Assembly (NCBI GenBank): GCA_020633655.1
Contig: JACKDF010000004.1
Span: forward strand, 372,001-436,000
Source of the DNA: Deferribacteres bacterium
Lineage (GTDB): Bacteria; Zhuqueibacterota; Zhuqueibacteria; Zhuqueibacterales; Geothermadaptataceae
DNA length: 64,000 nucleotides
Direction: 5' to 3'
Positions 52,123 through 61,832 of this stretch are shown piece after piece. The number at the start of each line of letters is the position of its first letter. Position 1 is the stretch's first letter. A program made the position numbers and the translations under genes. Below the pieces are notes generated by a model. It was not told where the DNA came from and made no database searches. It was given only the letters and a program-made list of their open reading frames with translations.

Positions 52123-53520
52123 ATGAAAACGATAAAAAATGCCTGCCAATCCATGGCTTTAAGTTTCCTGATTGGTCTACCAGCTTTCGGTCAGACACCA
52201 GCAATTAAAATGGAATTGACCGTTCGGGATAATCATAACCACAGCCAGAAACTCACATTTGGTCTTGCCCCTTCAGCAACTGCACAAATTGACACGGAAT
52301 TTGGCGAGGATGAATTGCCACCCCTGCCTCCTCAGGGTATATTTGATGCCCGGTTTATCAGTACGGAGTTGCCGGATGTTGAATTAGGTCAGGGCAGTTA
52401 TCGTGATTTCCGCACAGGGGATGTTTATTTCTCCGGCAATGTAGTGCATGAGATACATTTTCAAGCTGCCTCAGAAGATTCGATTTTTCTGGCATGGTCC
52501 CTTTGGCAAGGCACAGAGGTTAGGCTGCAGGACGTCCTTGGCGGGGTTGTAATCGACACAGTTTTACAGGAGGATGGGGAGATATTTGTCATCAATTCCT
52601 CAGTCATTGATAAACTCCTCTTAAACGTCTCCTATGCAGCCGATTCGACATTGCCTGCACTACCTGAAATTTTATATCCCGCAGATCGTGCTGATAATGT
52701 TCCCCTGCAACCGCAGCTCCTTTGGCGCAGCGCAGCTTTCGCCGAATTGTACAACCTCCGTTTTTATACTATTTCCGATGATTCGACTCTGGTTTTGTCC
52801 CGGGATGGCATTGCAGATACGAGTTTTGCACTGCCTCTGCTCTTAAACGGGCAGACATACGAATGGCATATTCAATCGGTAAACGGCGACAAGGCAAGCA
52901 ACTGGATTGTGAGCCGGTTTACGACAGCGTCCGCGCTTGAGCCTCCTTCGGTTCCGAATTTGTTGTGGCCGGTTGAAAATGCTGAAGATATCGTTTCCGA
53001 ACCAGTCGTCCAATGGCAATCACAGGAAGGCGCTGAGTTTTATGATTTGCAGGTCTATTTTGCAGGTTCTTTCTCAAAGTTGGTGCTCGATGAATCGGCA
53101 ATTCAGGATACTTTTTATCAAGTTACCTCTTTGCAACCTGGCACGCTTTACTTTTGGCGGTTACGGGCGGGAAACAATGCCGGAACAAGCGAGTGGTCGG
53201 AGTTGCGGCAATTTAAAACAGGAAGCATGAGTGGATTACGTGATGACAAAATTCTCCAAACCCTTGCGTTTTTTCCAAATTATCCAAATCCCTTTAATCC
53301 GGTAACCAGTTTTAAATTTAATTTGGATAAAATGCACTTTGTAAGATTGGATATTGTGAATATACAGGGACAGATTGTTGGGACTTTGATCAACAAGTAC
53401 CTGCCAATGGGCGAACATATTATTCACTGGGATGCAACGGTTCTGCCATCGGGGAATTATTTTGCTGTGTTTCAGGCCGATGAGTTCAAATCAATGCAAA
53501 AGATATCGCTTGTAAAGTAG
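52123..53520 (+). CDS. T9SS cargo protein with ELPPxPP module and FN3-like repeats
   Basis: The 465-residue protein has a signal peptide (NACQSMALSFLIGLPAFG). Residues 30-190 carry the 'LTFGLAPSATAQIDTEFGEDELPPLPPQGIFDARF' module also found in the M6 protease. Two fibronectin-III-like repeats follow (about 195-385: 'LPEILYPADRADNVPLQPQLLWRSA', 'VPNLLWPVENAEDIVSEPVVQWQS'). It ends with a T9SS sorting domain ('FFPNYPNPFNPVTSF', 'GNYFAVFQADEFKSMQKISLVK'). The ATG at 52123 gives a standard signal peptide; ATG 52105 is an alternative. It is probably a surface protein. No catalytic motif was seen. Confidence 0.82.
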   Translation: MKTIKNACQSMALSFLIGLPAFGQTPAIKMELTVRDNHNHSQKLTFGLAPSATAQIDTEFGEDELPPLPPQGIFDARFISTELPDVELGQGSYRDFRTGDVYFSGNVVHEIHFQAASEDSIFLAWSLWQGTEVRLQDVLGGVVIDTVLQEDGEIFVINSSVIDKLLLNVSYAADSTLPALPEILYPADRADNVPLQPQLLWRSAAFAELYNLRFYTISDDSTLVLSRDGIADTSFALPLLLNGQTYEWHIQSVNGDKASNWIVSRFTTASALEPPSVPNLLWPVENAEDIVSEPVVQWQSQEGAEFYDLQVYFAGSFSKLVLDESAIQDTFYQVTSLQPGTLYFWRLRAGNNAGTSEWSELRQFKTGSMSGLRDDKILQTLAFFPNYPNPFNPVTSFKFNLDKMHFVRLDIVNIQGQIVGTLINKYLPMGEHIIHWDATVLPSGNYFAVFQADEFKSMQKISLVK

Positions 53521-53545
53521 ATTTTAAAAATCGTGCTCTTCCTCA

Positions 53546-54589
53546 TTAAGGCCTTCCTGGTGGTGCGGGGAGGCCTGCTATTCTTTCCTCTTCTGAGCCG
53601 GTTCCATGATAAACGAGATAATACAATGTTCCCATTGTGGCTGCAACACCGCCTCCGATATAAATCCATCTTTTGGTTTTGTTGGGAAATTGTACCGTTA
53701 ATGTTTTGTCATCGCTAAATGTTAATTGCTTTTGTACATCATCGAAATCGGGATGAGAGAACCGAAAATTATACGGGAGATTGGCGGTTGCACGGATTGT
53801 TTGTGGTGATAATCCAATCGGCGCATCATTGACATAGATCATTGCACCAGATGGTTCCGACTGAACAAAAATACGCACTTCCTTGCGCAGTAGCATTCGA
53901 ACTTCCTGCGTTTTTGCCTTTTTTACGGTTACAACACCTCGGCTCGATTTATAATGTGCTTTAGTGAACTGCAATTCGTATGTCTTCTCCGGCAAAAAGC
54001 CCAGTTGCAGCGGAGTGTACCCAATAAACTCATTCCCTAGTGTTACAAGACAGGAGTCTGGCTCGCTTACAATTTTTAGAACACCGGTTGAGTCATTTGC
54101 TGTCACACATGAATTGGGACCAATGTCCAGTTGAGCCGTTATGTCTTGCAGGACGGCGTTTGCTACGGTATCCTGCAGGGTAAATCTTTTGGTCAGGCTT
54201 GTACGATTTCGTTTGCTCCGTGTGTCGTATACAAGAAGTCGCCATCCACAGAGCGAATCCTGCCGAGCAATAACCCCATAAACCAGTAGTGCGGCATCCA
54301 GGGCGTTGCCGATTTTTTGCGCTTCTTTTAAATTTGCCGCTCGTATTGCATTTGGCAATGAATCGCCAAGAATTGTCGTCATTTCATTTTTGTTCAGTAC
54401 GTGCCAGGATGCTGCGTGAATTATTTCCTGACGCAATTTTTCAACAAGCATATCCGTTTCAAAATCGGACATTTCGCCTCGCATCTGGAAATTGAGTAAG
54501 GCAACTTTCGGTAATTGCGGCATTGTTTGGCTATGCAGAGGAAAGGGTAACAGAATGAGATTGAGTATCGCTAAATATTTCATTTTCAT
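53546..54589 (-). CDS. Exported PEGA-domain protein
   Basis: The 347-residue protein has a signal peptide (LAILNLILLPFPLHSQ). Residues 25-150 ('PKVALLNFQMRGEMSDFETDMLVEKLRQEI') resemble the CsgG/TolB-like N-terminal fold of lipoprotein-linked sensors. Two PEGA repeats follow (about 180-305: 'VLKIVSEPDSCLVTLGNEFIGYTPL' and 'RIFVQSEPSGAMIYVNDAPIGLSP'), then one membrane helix (WIYIGGGVAATMGTLYYLV). The gene starts 4 bases after the NHL-repeat gene on the same strand, indicating an operon. The function is unknown; PEGA domains are usually in cell-surface proteins. Confidence 0.82.
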   Translation of the reverse strand: MKMKYLAILNLILLPFPLHSQTMPQLPKVALLNFQMRGEMSDFETDMLVEKLRQEIIHAASWHVLNKNEMTTILGDSLPNAIRAANLKEAQKIGNALDAALLVYGVIARQDSLCGWRLLVYDTRSKRNRTSLTKRFTLQDTVANAVLQDITAQLDIGPNSCVTANDSTGVLKIVSEPDSCLVTLGNEFIGYTPLQLGFLPEKTYELQFTKAHYKSSRGVVTVKKAKTQEVRMLLRKEVRIFVQSEPSGAMIYVNDAPIGLSPQTIRATANLPYNFRFSHPDFDDVQKQLTFSDDKTLTVQFPNKTKRWIYIGGGVAATMGTLYYLVYHGTGSEEERIAGLPAPPGRP

Positions 54590-54593
54590 TGCG

Positions 54594-56123
54594 TTATTGT
54601 CCTGGGTTTAATGTGATTCCTTGTGGTGAGCTGAAGCCATAGATGTCGAACAATCTGTCCCCATTGGGCGCACATTTGACAATGCGATCATTCTCCGTAT
54701 CCGCAACCCAGATATTCCCGTTGTTCGGATCTACAGCTATGGCGAAGGGCAGCAGGAAACCCGTGACCTGAGATATGATACCATTTTTATCGATTTTGAC
54801 AATGCGTCCATTTCCGGTGTCTGCTATCCACGCAGTACGGGTTGTGTTGTCGATTGCCACGGATTTCGGCAACCTTAAGCCGGAAACGCCAATGCTGAAC
54901 AATTGATTTTCTTTAATGGTAATAACATGTTCTAAAAATGTATCGACAATCCAAATTTCCTGGGTGTGCAAATCAACATCAATGGCGACCGGTGTATCAA
55001 AATCGGTGAAAGCAGTATGAAAAAGGCTATCTTCCTTGATATCGTAATTCGCAGGGGTGTTTGCTTGCAGCATAACGATTTCATGATCACCTGTGTTGGC
55101 GACGTAAATTGCTCCTGTGCGTTGATCCAGGCCGATGGCTGAGGGATGATCGAATCCGAAAAATCTACGAACAAGGGAAAGGCCGTCGTTAGAAATTTCC
55201 GACACTCGGTTGGAGTCGGTTTCCACGACCCAGACGTTTCCATTGACCTGCATAACACTGAGATCGCCCGGGCCTCCAAGTTCCTCGAATGTTCCCTGGT
55301 ATGTGCCTTCGAGGTTGGTGCGCGTAAGCGTATGAGAAGCAACATCAAGTACCCAGGCACTGCGTCGAATCGCATCAATCTTAATCCGGTTCGGAGAGTT
55401 AAATCCCGATTTCTCAAGAAGGATTTCCCCTTCGGCGGATAGCTTCACTATACGATTGTTGCCGGTGTCGGCGATCCAGGCTGAACCTGCCTCTCGGTAA
55501 ACTACGACATGTGCTGTATCACGATCAGCCCCTCCAAATGGATCCATCACTTTCACGTAGATACTTCCCTTTGCCGGCTCCTGTGGAGAACGCCAGACCA
55601 TTGAATCACCAAGCACGGTAACGATTTCACCAAAAGTGGCCGTCCATGTAAAGGTAAAATCATGATTATCCGAATCATTGGCAACAGCTTTAAAACCGTG
55701 TATATTTCCCAAAACTACAGCTGCATTTTGCGGAGTTAAGGCTACAATTTGTGGTGAACGGTTCCCCACTGCGAGCTGCAAAGAGTCGACGCCGATTTGT
55801 TCACTTAAATCAATTCCTTTTGCACTGATTGTATAGTTGCCAGGCAATTTTGACGCCTTCCAGGTAGCACCGGTTTTTGATTGTGAGCTCAAACTACCGC
55901 CGGTTGCATTCCATGTTATCGTTAGTGAATCAAGCTCGTCCTCAGCAATCACAGATAGGAGTAAATCAACTTCGGTTTCTGGTAAAATTATAGCGGGTTG
56001 TTCATTGGCGATGGCTATTTTTAAAACAGGTGGCGTGCTCTTCGGATCAGCCGGATTTTTTTTACACGACGACGGAAGCCACAGAAGGAAGAAAATGAAA
56101 CAAGCTTGTAAACTAAATCTCAT
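54594..56123 (-). CDS. NHL-repeat lipoprotein
   Basis: The 509-residue protein has a lipoprotein signal (FFLLWLPSSC, cysteine 20). Two Ig-like regions lie about 35-225, and six NHL/beta-propeller blades follow (about 230-500). The blades are recognisable from repeats such as 'AWIADTGNNRIVKLSAEGEIL', 'IYVANTGDHEIVML', 'AWIADTGNGRIVKIDKNGII' and 'IWVADTENDRIVKCAPNGDRL'. Propellers of this type bind partners or ligands on the outer surface. It heads the small minus-strand operon with the PEGA protein. The start at 56123 gives the best signal peptide. Confidence 0.88.
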   Translation of the reverse strand: MRFSLQACFIFFLLWLPSSCKKNPADPKSTPPVLKIAIANEQPAIILPETEVDLLLSVIAEDELDSLTITWNATGGSLSSQSKTGATWKASKLPGNYTISAKGIDLSEQIGVDSLQLAVGNRSPQIVALTPQNAAVVLGNIHGFKAVANDSDNHDFTFTWTATFGEIVTVLGDSMVWRSPQEPAKGSIYVKVMDPFGGADRDTAHVVVYREAGSAWIADTGNNRIVKLSAEGEILLEKSGFNSPNRIKIDAIRRSAWVLDVASHTLTRTNLEGTYQGTFEELGGPGDLSVMQVNGNVWVVETDSNRVSEISNDGLSLVRRFFGFDHPSAIGLDQRTGAIYVANTGDHEIVMLQANTPANYDIKEDSLFHTAFTDFDTPVAIDVDLHTQEIWIVDTFLEHVITIKENQLFSIGVSGLRLPKSVAIDNTTRTAWIADTGNGRIVKIDKNGIISQVTGFLLPFAIAVDPNNGNIWVADTENDRIVKCAPNGDRLFDIYGFSSPQGITLNPGQ

Positions 56124-56535
56124 TCTGTTTTTCTTTAATTTAGTCCAGGTATTCTTTAGTTTTTAATATCGGAATCCAACGATGTTATCACAAAGACTTG
56201 ACAAGCATGTTGCGAATACTTAACTTCGCAGCAATTTTTTTCACCTCTGCATTTACAAATTTGATTTATTCGGCAAAGGCTTTACCCGGCATTTTTCATT
56301 ATTATTTAGTAAAGTGTTTATTATAGCTTAACAAAGTGTTGTTAATTTTGCGCTAATGATATAATTTTACGAATTGTAAAAAATCGCAACCGTGCAATGC
56401 AAACATTTGCATTCATGAAAAAATATTATTTTATTGAGACGAGAATTGTAGAATTCATTGCCCGCACTCCGTTAATTCGAAACTCAATATTGTTCTTTTT
56501 GCAAAAAAAATAAATATCCTTACCAAGGTCACAAA
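56124..56535. other. Divergent intergenic region with three palindromes
   Basis: No coding potential. Three short perfect palindromes lie 30-40 bases apart: TTAACAA/TTGTTAA (56328-56345), TTTTAC/GTAAAA (56365-56381) and AATGCAAA/TTTGCATT (56396-56413). A TTGACA at 56198 has a weak -10 17 bases on. The AT-rich stretch is a likely promoter/operator zone for the genes on both sides. Confidence 0.5.
56396..56413. promoter_or_regulatory. Palindrome AATGCAAA-CA-TTTGCATT, possible operator
   Basis: Eight-base arms separated by 2 bases make an 18-base perfect palindrome 123 bases before the DUF1080 gene. Such symmetry fits a dimeric transcription factor site, but no cognate regulator gene is in the window. 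Confidence 0.4.
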
Positions 56536-57609
56536 ATGAGTTCAAAAAACTTAATGTTAATAGCGAAAAATTCAATTTGTCTCCTGATCTTTCCAGCATT
56601 TTTGTTTGCACAATCCGGCGCACTCTGGCGAGTGCATGATTTGTACCGTACGCAACCCCCGATCATCACCCCCCCTCAGCAATATCTTCCAGTAAAACCA
56701 CCCTCTGATGCAACTGTCCTTTTTTCTCAAAAACAAGATATAGAAAAATGGCAAGGCATGGATGGAAAACCCACAAAATGGATTACCAGAGACGACTATT
56801 TTGAATGTGTGAAAGGCAGCGGGTACATTAAAACGAAACAGAGTTTTGGTGACGTACAGTTGCATGTGGAGTGGGCAGCGCCAACACCGGCACACGGTAA
56901 ATCGCAGGGAAGAGGCAACAGTGGCGTTTTCCTAATGGGACTCTATGAAGTGCAAGTGCTCGATTGTTATGAAAATACAACCTACCCGGATGGCCAGACT
57001 GCAGCCATATATGGCCAGAATCCGCCACAAGTGAATGCCTGTCGTCCTCCTGGCGAGTGGCAATCCTATGACATCGTTTTCCATCGTCCTCATTTTAACT
57101 CTTTAGGGCGTCTTACCAGTCCGGCGCGTATTACAGTTTTCCATAACGGTATTCTTGTTCAGGATAATGTCGATCTGTGGGGTGGAACTGACTGGTTGAA
57201 GTATCGTGACTATGAGGCCCATGCGGATAAATTGCCGCTATCTTTACAAGATCATGGCAATCCTGTTCGTTATCGCAATATTTGGCTACGCGAATTAGAG
57301 GAAAATACGCCGACAACAGCGCCGGTTGTCGAAGCAAAAATTGAACTTTCTGATGCTGATTTACAAAAATATGTCGGTGTCTATAAAAAGAAAGAAGAGA
57401 ATGATTATCGCGTAGAACTTGCTGATCATAAACTATGGCTCTACACCCTAAGCCATCGTAAATACGAACTTATACCGCAATCCAGAGAATTGTTTTTTGC
57501 ACGTCTTACGGCAATAGATATTAAATTCGATCTGGATAATACCGGTACGCCGAAAGGATTATCCTATACGTTTACTGGTGATACAGAATATGCAAAACGC
57601 GCTGAATAA
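56536..57609 (+). CDS. Secreted DUF1080 (3-keto-disaccharide hydrolase-like) protein
   Basis: The 357-residue protein has a signal peptide (SICLLIFPAFLFAQ). Its DUF1080 jellyroll domain (about 55-255) shows 'DDYFECVKGSGYIKTKQSFGDVQLHVEWAAP', 'GNSGVFLMGLYEVQVLDCYENTTYPDGQ' and 'HGNPVRYRNIWLREL'. DUF1080 proteins include periplasmic 3-keto-glycoside hydrolases and other carbohydrate-acting enzymes. The last 90 residues ('DADLQKYVGVYKKKEENDYRV..LWLYTLSHRKYELIPQS') form a lipocalin-like or DUF-type domain also seen at the ends of serine hydrolases. Its sugar substrate is unknown. Confidence 0.88.
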   Translation: MSSKNLMLIAKNSICLLIFPAFLFAQSGALWRVHDLYRTQPPIITPPQQYLPVKPPSDATVLFSQKQDIEKWQGMDGKPTKWITRDDYFECVKGSGYIKTKQSFGDVQLHVEWAAPTPAHGKSQGRGNSGVFLMGLYEVQVLDCYENTTYPDGQTAAIYGQNPPQVNACRPPGEWQSYDIVFHRPHFNSLGRLTSPARITVFHNGILVQDNVDLWGGTDWLKYRDYEAHADKLPLSLQDHGNPVRYRNIWLRELEENTPTTAPVVEAKIELSDADLQKYVGVYKKKEENDYRVELADHKLWLYTLSHRKYELIPQSRELFFARLTAIDIKFDLDNTGTPKGLSYTFTGDTEYAKRAE

Positions 57610-57798
57610 CCATTTTTTTACATGATATAAAACGATTTCGGCATCGGCAAAAACAAAATCCACATGGTTGCTGTGCTTGGCGATTTTTAGGTTGTTCAAT
57701 TTTTAGTTTTAAGTAAAAAACAAATTTCAGGCATTTCTTGAAAATAAGTGATCACCTCCCAAATCAGAGAAAGCTCATTCTATCGAGGATAATATTGG

Positions 57799-60711
57799 AT
57801 GAATCGTATGAAAACTTTCAAATCGAAAAGCCTTCCTGTACTGCTTATTTGTGCGATTATATTGTGTACAAATCTGGTGTTTGCCGGTACTACTGGTAAA
57901 ATTGCGGGAACTGTGCTTGACAAAAAATCAGGTCAACCACTGCCTGGTGCAAACGTGTTCGTGGTGGGAACAAACCTCGGCGCTGCCACAGATGTCGATG
58001 GGCAATTCCTCATTATCAATATGCAGCCAGGAACGTACACGGTACGCGTTTCCATGATTGGCTATCGTGTTGCCAATTTTACGAATATTCGTGTATTTAC
58101 AGATCGTATTGCCAGGCTTACAGCAGAACTGGAAGAAACTGTGATTGAAGGCGAGGAGGTCACGATTGTTGCGGAACGGGAAAAAGTTGAGTTTGACCGT
58201 ACAAGCACAGCTTCCTATGTTGGGCAGGAAGAAATCGACGCCTTACCGGTTTCAACCATGAGTGAAATCGTCCAGTTACAGGCTGGTGTTATCGCCGATG
58301 CTGGCGGTGCCTTGCACTTTCGGGGTGGACGATCCCGGGAAGTTGCTTATCTCATCGATGGGGTTCCAGTCACCAACACATTTTATCAGGGTGGCGGTTC
58401 AAACGTGACGATTGAAAACAACTTCATAAAAGAATTGCAGGTAATCTCGGGAACTTTTAATGCTGAGTACGGTTCTGCACAATCAGGAATTATTAATATC
58501 ATCACAAAAGTTCCGGATGATAAATTTGATTTTACCCTGGATGCAATCTTGGGTGGTTACTATTCGCCGAATAAACCGCAATACATTGGTCTGGGAAGCT
58601 ATGATCCCACCGACGAACAGGAACTGAAGTTCTCGGTTTCTGGTCCACTACCATTTCCAAAAAAGCTCGGTAAACTTGGATTTTTTCTGAATGGCCGCCT
58701 TGTGGATTCAAATGGATATTTAAACGGTGAACGGCGTTATCGTCCGGAGGACGGTTGGGAAATTGAAGTTTACCGCGAGTGGTATCAGGCTACCTACGAC
58801 CCTGATGATCCTCTTTTAATCCCAATTCCGGATTCGCTACACACCGGTGACGGTGCAATCGTTCATATGGATTGGGAAAAAACGATCAACCTGAACACAA
58901 AATTGGTTTATCAGCCAAAACCTTCTATGACCCTTGCCTACAATATCTTTTACAGCAATACCGAAGGCAAAGGTTTTAAAAATTCATGGAAATTTGCTCC
59001 GGACGGCGTAGAAACGGATTACACGGATAACCTGACCCATTTGCTTGTTTTTACCCATGCACCCAAAGAAAACCTATTCTATAATTTGCGCTACAGCTTG
59101 CAGAAAAATAACGAAAAAGAATACATGTATGAAAATCCGCTTGACCCGCGCTACCAGATTACTGCGGTAAATGCCTGGGATCCGGGAATTATTTCCGGTT
59201 ATGATTTCGGCGGTATTTCATCCTGGGATCGCCAGTGGTTCGATCAAACGGTTAATTTAGTAAATGGTGATATTACCTGGCAGATCAATAATGTTCTGGA
59301 AGTGAAAGCCGGATTTGAATCGAAAAGTTACGACCTGCATTATAAAAACGCACCAATGCGTGAGATGTTGGGGTATGAAACTTTGCAGTTCCCATACCTG
59401 CAATCGGAAATTATCGGTCTTGAGCTTACATGGGACCATTTTAGAGATGCCACACGTGATTATGAATACGGAAATATACGTGTGCGCGAAACATCTGCTG
59501 ATAGTGTGAATGATGAGCAGTACTTCGTTGATTACTATCGCAAGCCCCTGGAAGGTGCCGGGTATATGCAAACAACCTTGAGCATGGGAGAAATCATTCT
59601 TAATGCGGGTTTGCGCCTTGACTACTTTCAGCCAAAAGATCGTTATGCACCAGATTATTCGATTGTTGAGCCTGAGATCGTTGGAAATGATGCTTACTAT
59701 AAACCAGCCCGGGACAAATACCAGCTTAGTCCTCGTTTAGGACTCTCTTTTCCAATCTCCGAAAAAGGTGCCTTACGTTTATCTTACGGCCATTTCTTTC
59801 AGACACCAAGTTACGAAAAAATGTACGAAAATCCGGTATTACCGCATTACAATCAGTTTAGTATTGCGTATACGACGATTGGAAATCCAAACCTAAAGCC
59901 TGAGAAAACGATTCAATACGAAATGGGCCTGCAACAGGAATTGACCGATGAACTGTCCATGGAATTGTCCGTCTTCTACAAAGATATTCGTGATTTGCTC
60001 GGTATCGAAATCCTGACCCTCAAAAATGCAGTAACTTTTAATCGTTATATTAACAAAGAGTACGGTAATTCTTCCGGTATCACGCTTGCGCTTGACTATC
60101 GCGGGATGGATGGCAAAGTGAGTGGAGGGATTGATTACACGTATATGGTCGCAAAAGGTACGGCTTCCTCACCAAATGCAGCCGTTGATATTCAAATTTT
60201 GTCCGGTCCCGGAAAAGGTGCTTACACACTGGCGACAAAGCGCATCGATTTTCTGGATTGGGACCAAACGCATTCTATGAATGGTTCTGTTAGCTGGCGG
60301 CCTACACCGAAATGGAATTTCACACTTCTCGGGCAATTGGGTTCCGGTTTGCCCTACACTCCCGCTTCTCTCGATCCCAGCGTAACCATCCCCTCAGATT
60401 GGTGGGATAATAGTGGACGGAAACCATTGCGCTGGACGATCGACCTGAAAGCTTTGCGCATGTTCAAATATTCCGGTATGCGTTGGGGAATCTATGCGAA
60501 TGTTTTCAATTTGTTTAATCACCTTGATGAAAACACGGTTAATGCAATTACCGGACACGCTGGAGCTGCAGCTCGATTGCCTGAACAAGATCGCTTGAGA
60601 AACTACCGTCTTGAGCAATTGGGAGAGTTCACTCTCAATGAAGCGAACTATAATCCATCCTGGTATTCACGCCCTCGACTTATTCAATTAGGGCTTAACT
60701 TTGAATTTTAA
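57799..60711 (+). CDS. TonB-dependent outer-membrane receptor
   Basis: The 970-residue protein has a signal peptide (LLICAIILCTNLVFA). A carboxypeptidase-regulatory-like beta sandwich follows ('GKIAGTVLDKKSGQPLPGANVFVVGTNLGAATDVDGQFLI', about 30-115). Next come the plug domain ('ALHFRGGRSREVAYLIDGVPVT', 'NAEYGSAQSGIINIITK') and a 22-strand-type barrel ending 'RPRLIQLGLNFEF'. There is no neighbouring SusD-like gene. It is followed 12 bases later by a PorV-family gene and then the EF-hand-rich gene, a gene order I associate with FCB surface-secretion loci. The substrate is unknown. Confidence 0.92.
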   Translation: MNRMKTFKSKSLPVLLICAIILCTNLVFAGTTGKIAGTVLDKKSGQPLPGANVFVVGTNLGAATDVDGQFLIINMQPGTYTVRVSMIGYRVANFTNIRVFTDRIARLTAELEETVIEGEEVTIVAEREKVEFDRTSTASYVGQEEIDALPVSTMSEIVQLQAGVIADAGGALHFRGGRSREVAYLIDGVPVTNTFYQGGGSNVTIENNFIKELQVISGTFNAEYGSAQSGIINIITKVPDDKFDFTLDAILGGYYSPNKPQYIGLGSYDPTDEQELKFSVSGPLPFPKKLGKLGFFLNGRLVDSNGYLNGERRYRPEDGWEIEVYREWYQATYDPDDPLLIPIPDSLHTGDGAIVHMDWEKTINLNTKLVYQPKPSMTLAYNIFYSNTEGKGFKNSWKFAPDGVETDYTDNLTHLLVFTHAPKENLFYNLRYSLQKNNEKEYMYENPLDPRYQITAVNAWDPGIISGYDFGGISSWDRQWFDQTVNLVNGDITWQINNVLEVKAGFESKSYDLHYKNAPMREMLGYETLQFPYLQSEIIGLELTWDHFRDATRDYEYGNIRVRETSADSVNDEQYFVDYYRKPLEGAGYMQTTLSMGEIILNAGLRLDYFQPKDRYAPDYSIVEPEIVGNDAYYKPARDKYQLSPRLGLSFPISEKGALRLSYGHFFQTPSYEKMYENPVLPHYNQFSIAYTTIGNPNLKPEKTIQYEMGLQQELTDELSMELSVFYKDIRDLLGIEILTLKNAVTFNRYINKEYGNSSGITLALDYRGMDGKVSGGIDYTYMVAKGTASSPNAAVDIQILSGPGKGAYTLATKRIDFLDWDQTHSMNGSVSWRPTPKWNFTLLGQLGSGLPYTPASLDPSVTIPSDWWDNSGRKPLRWTIDLKALRMFKYSGMRWGIYANVFNLFNHLDENTVNAITGHAGAAARLPEQDRLRNYRLEQLGEFTLNEANYNPSWYSRPRLIQLGLNFEF

Positions 60712-60723
60712 CTCCTGGTGAGT

Positions 60724-61815
60724 ATGAAAATGATGCTAAATAAAAGAAATTTACTCTTCTCTGCAATGATGATAGCGATTTTTCAGCTATCTCCTGGGGA
60801 TAATTTCCTTTTTGCTCAGGTTGACCCGACCGAACTGGAGTTTGGTTCTAATGTCAGCAGGAGAGGCACTACGGCAGCTGCAATGCTTGAGATTGGAGTT
60901 GGAGCCCGTGCAGTAGCACTTGGGAATGCCTTTGTTGCAACAGCAGATGATCCTTCTGCGCTTTACTGGAATTCAGCGGGGAGCGTACAACTCCGGAATT
61001 TTGCGCTACAAGCCACAAAAACCGAGTGGCTAGTTGGTACGAACTTTAGTACCGTGGACATGGTTGTTCCCATGCCATCCTTTAGTTCAGCGTTAGGATT
61101 TCACCTTGCAGTCCTTGATTATGGTGAGAATCCAGTCCGGACTGTAACACGGCCTGAAGGAACTGGAGAGTTGTATTCCGCTATGGATTATGTTGCAGGT
61201 CTCTATTGGGCCCTTTCGATTACAGACAGAGTATCCGTTGGATTAGGATTGAAATATTTTCATGAAAATATTTGGCATGTCAATGGATCTGCCGTTGCAG
61301 GCGATCTTGGAATTCTCTTTAAAACCCCATTGCAAGGCTTGCGGCTTGGTGGAACGCTCAGCAATTTGGGACCTGAATTTGGTTTGTCTGGCCGTGATTT
61401 GACGCGAATCGCTGATGTTGACGGACGTCGTGATGTTTATTACAACAATAACAATGTGGCTATCGATTATGCCACACAAACTTATGGTTTACCGCTCATG
61501 TTCAGATTTGGTGTAGCTTACGAACAGACTATAAGTGATAAAAGTTCATTAACTTTTGCAGGGAATGTAAACCACCCAAGTAATGATGTTGAAACGATCG
61601 ATCTCGGGATGGAAGCACGTGTCTTTAATATGATCTTTATGCGTGCAGGTTACAGATCGCTCTTCTCGGATGTTGCAGAAGACGGTTTAACACTCGGTGG
61701 GGGAATAAATTATAAAATCGCCGGTGGCGCGTTAATCACTGTTGATTATGCCTGGGCCGATTGGGGACTACTCTCGAATGTTAATCGTTTCACCATTGGA
61801 ATTAGTGCCTATTAA
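60724..61815 (+). CDS. PorV/PorQ-family outer-membrane beta-barrel protein
   Basis: A 363-residue protein with a signal peptide (AMMIAIFQLSPGDNFLFAQ) and the family core 'GTTAAAMLEIGVGARAVALGNAFVATADDPSALYWNSAG'. The rest is FadL/PorV-like barrel strands ('SVGLGLKYFHENI', 'LRLGGTLSNLGPEFG', 'FRFGVAYEQTI', 'LGGGINYKIAGGALITVDYAW'). PorV is the outer-membrane shuttle that hands T9SS cargo to the attachment complex. This one may be a paralogue. ATG 60724 is preferred over GTG 60718. Position after a TonB receptor and before a large secreted protein suggests one operon. Confidence 0.88.
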   Translation: MKMMLNKRNLLFSAMMIAIFQLSPGDNFLFAQVDPTELEFGSNVSRRGTTAAAMLEIGVGARAVALGNAFVATADDPSALYWNSAGSVQLRNFALQATKTEWLVGTNFSTVDMVVPMPSFSSALGFHLAVLDYGENPVRTVTRPEGTGELYSAMDYVAGLYWALSITDRVSVGLGLKYFHENIWHVNGSAVAGDLGILFKTPLQGLRLGGTLSNLGPEFGLSGRDLTRIADVDGRRDVYYNNNNVAIDYATQTYGLPLMFRFGVAYEQTISDKSSLTFAGNVNHPSNDVETIDLGMEARVFNMIFMRAGYRSLFSDVAEDGLTLGGGINYKIAGGALITVDYAWADWGLLSNVNRFTIGISAY

Positions 61816-61832
61816 GGCAAAGGTAATATACT

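Noticed and set aside
53546..53585. GC-rich inverted motif (AAGGCC..GGCC) as a bidirectional terminator between 53520 and 53546
   Set aside because: It lies inside the C-terminal codons of the PEGA protein and the stem is short and imperfect.
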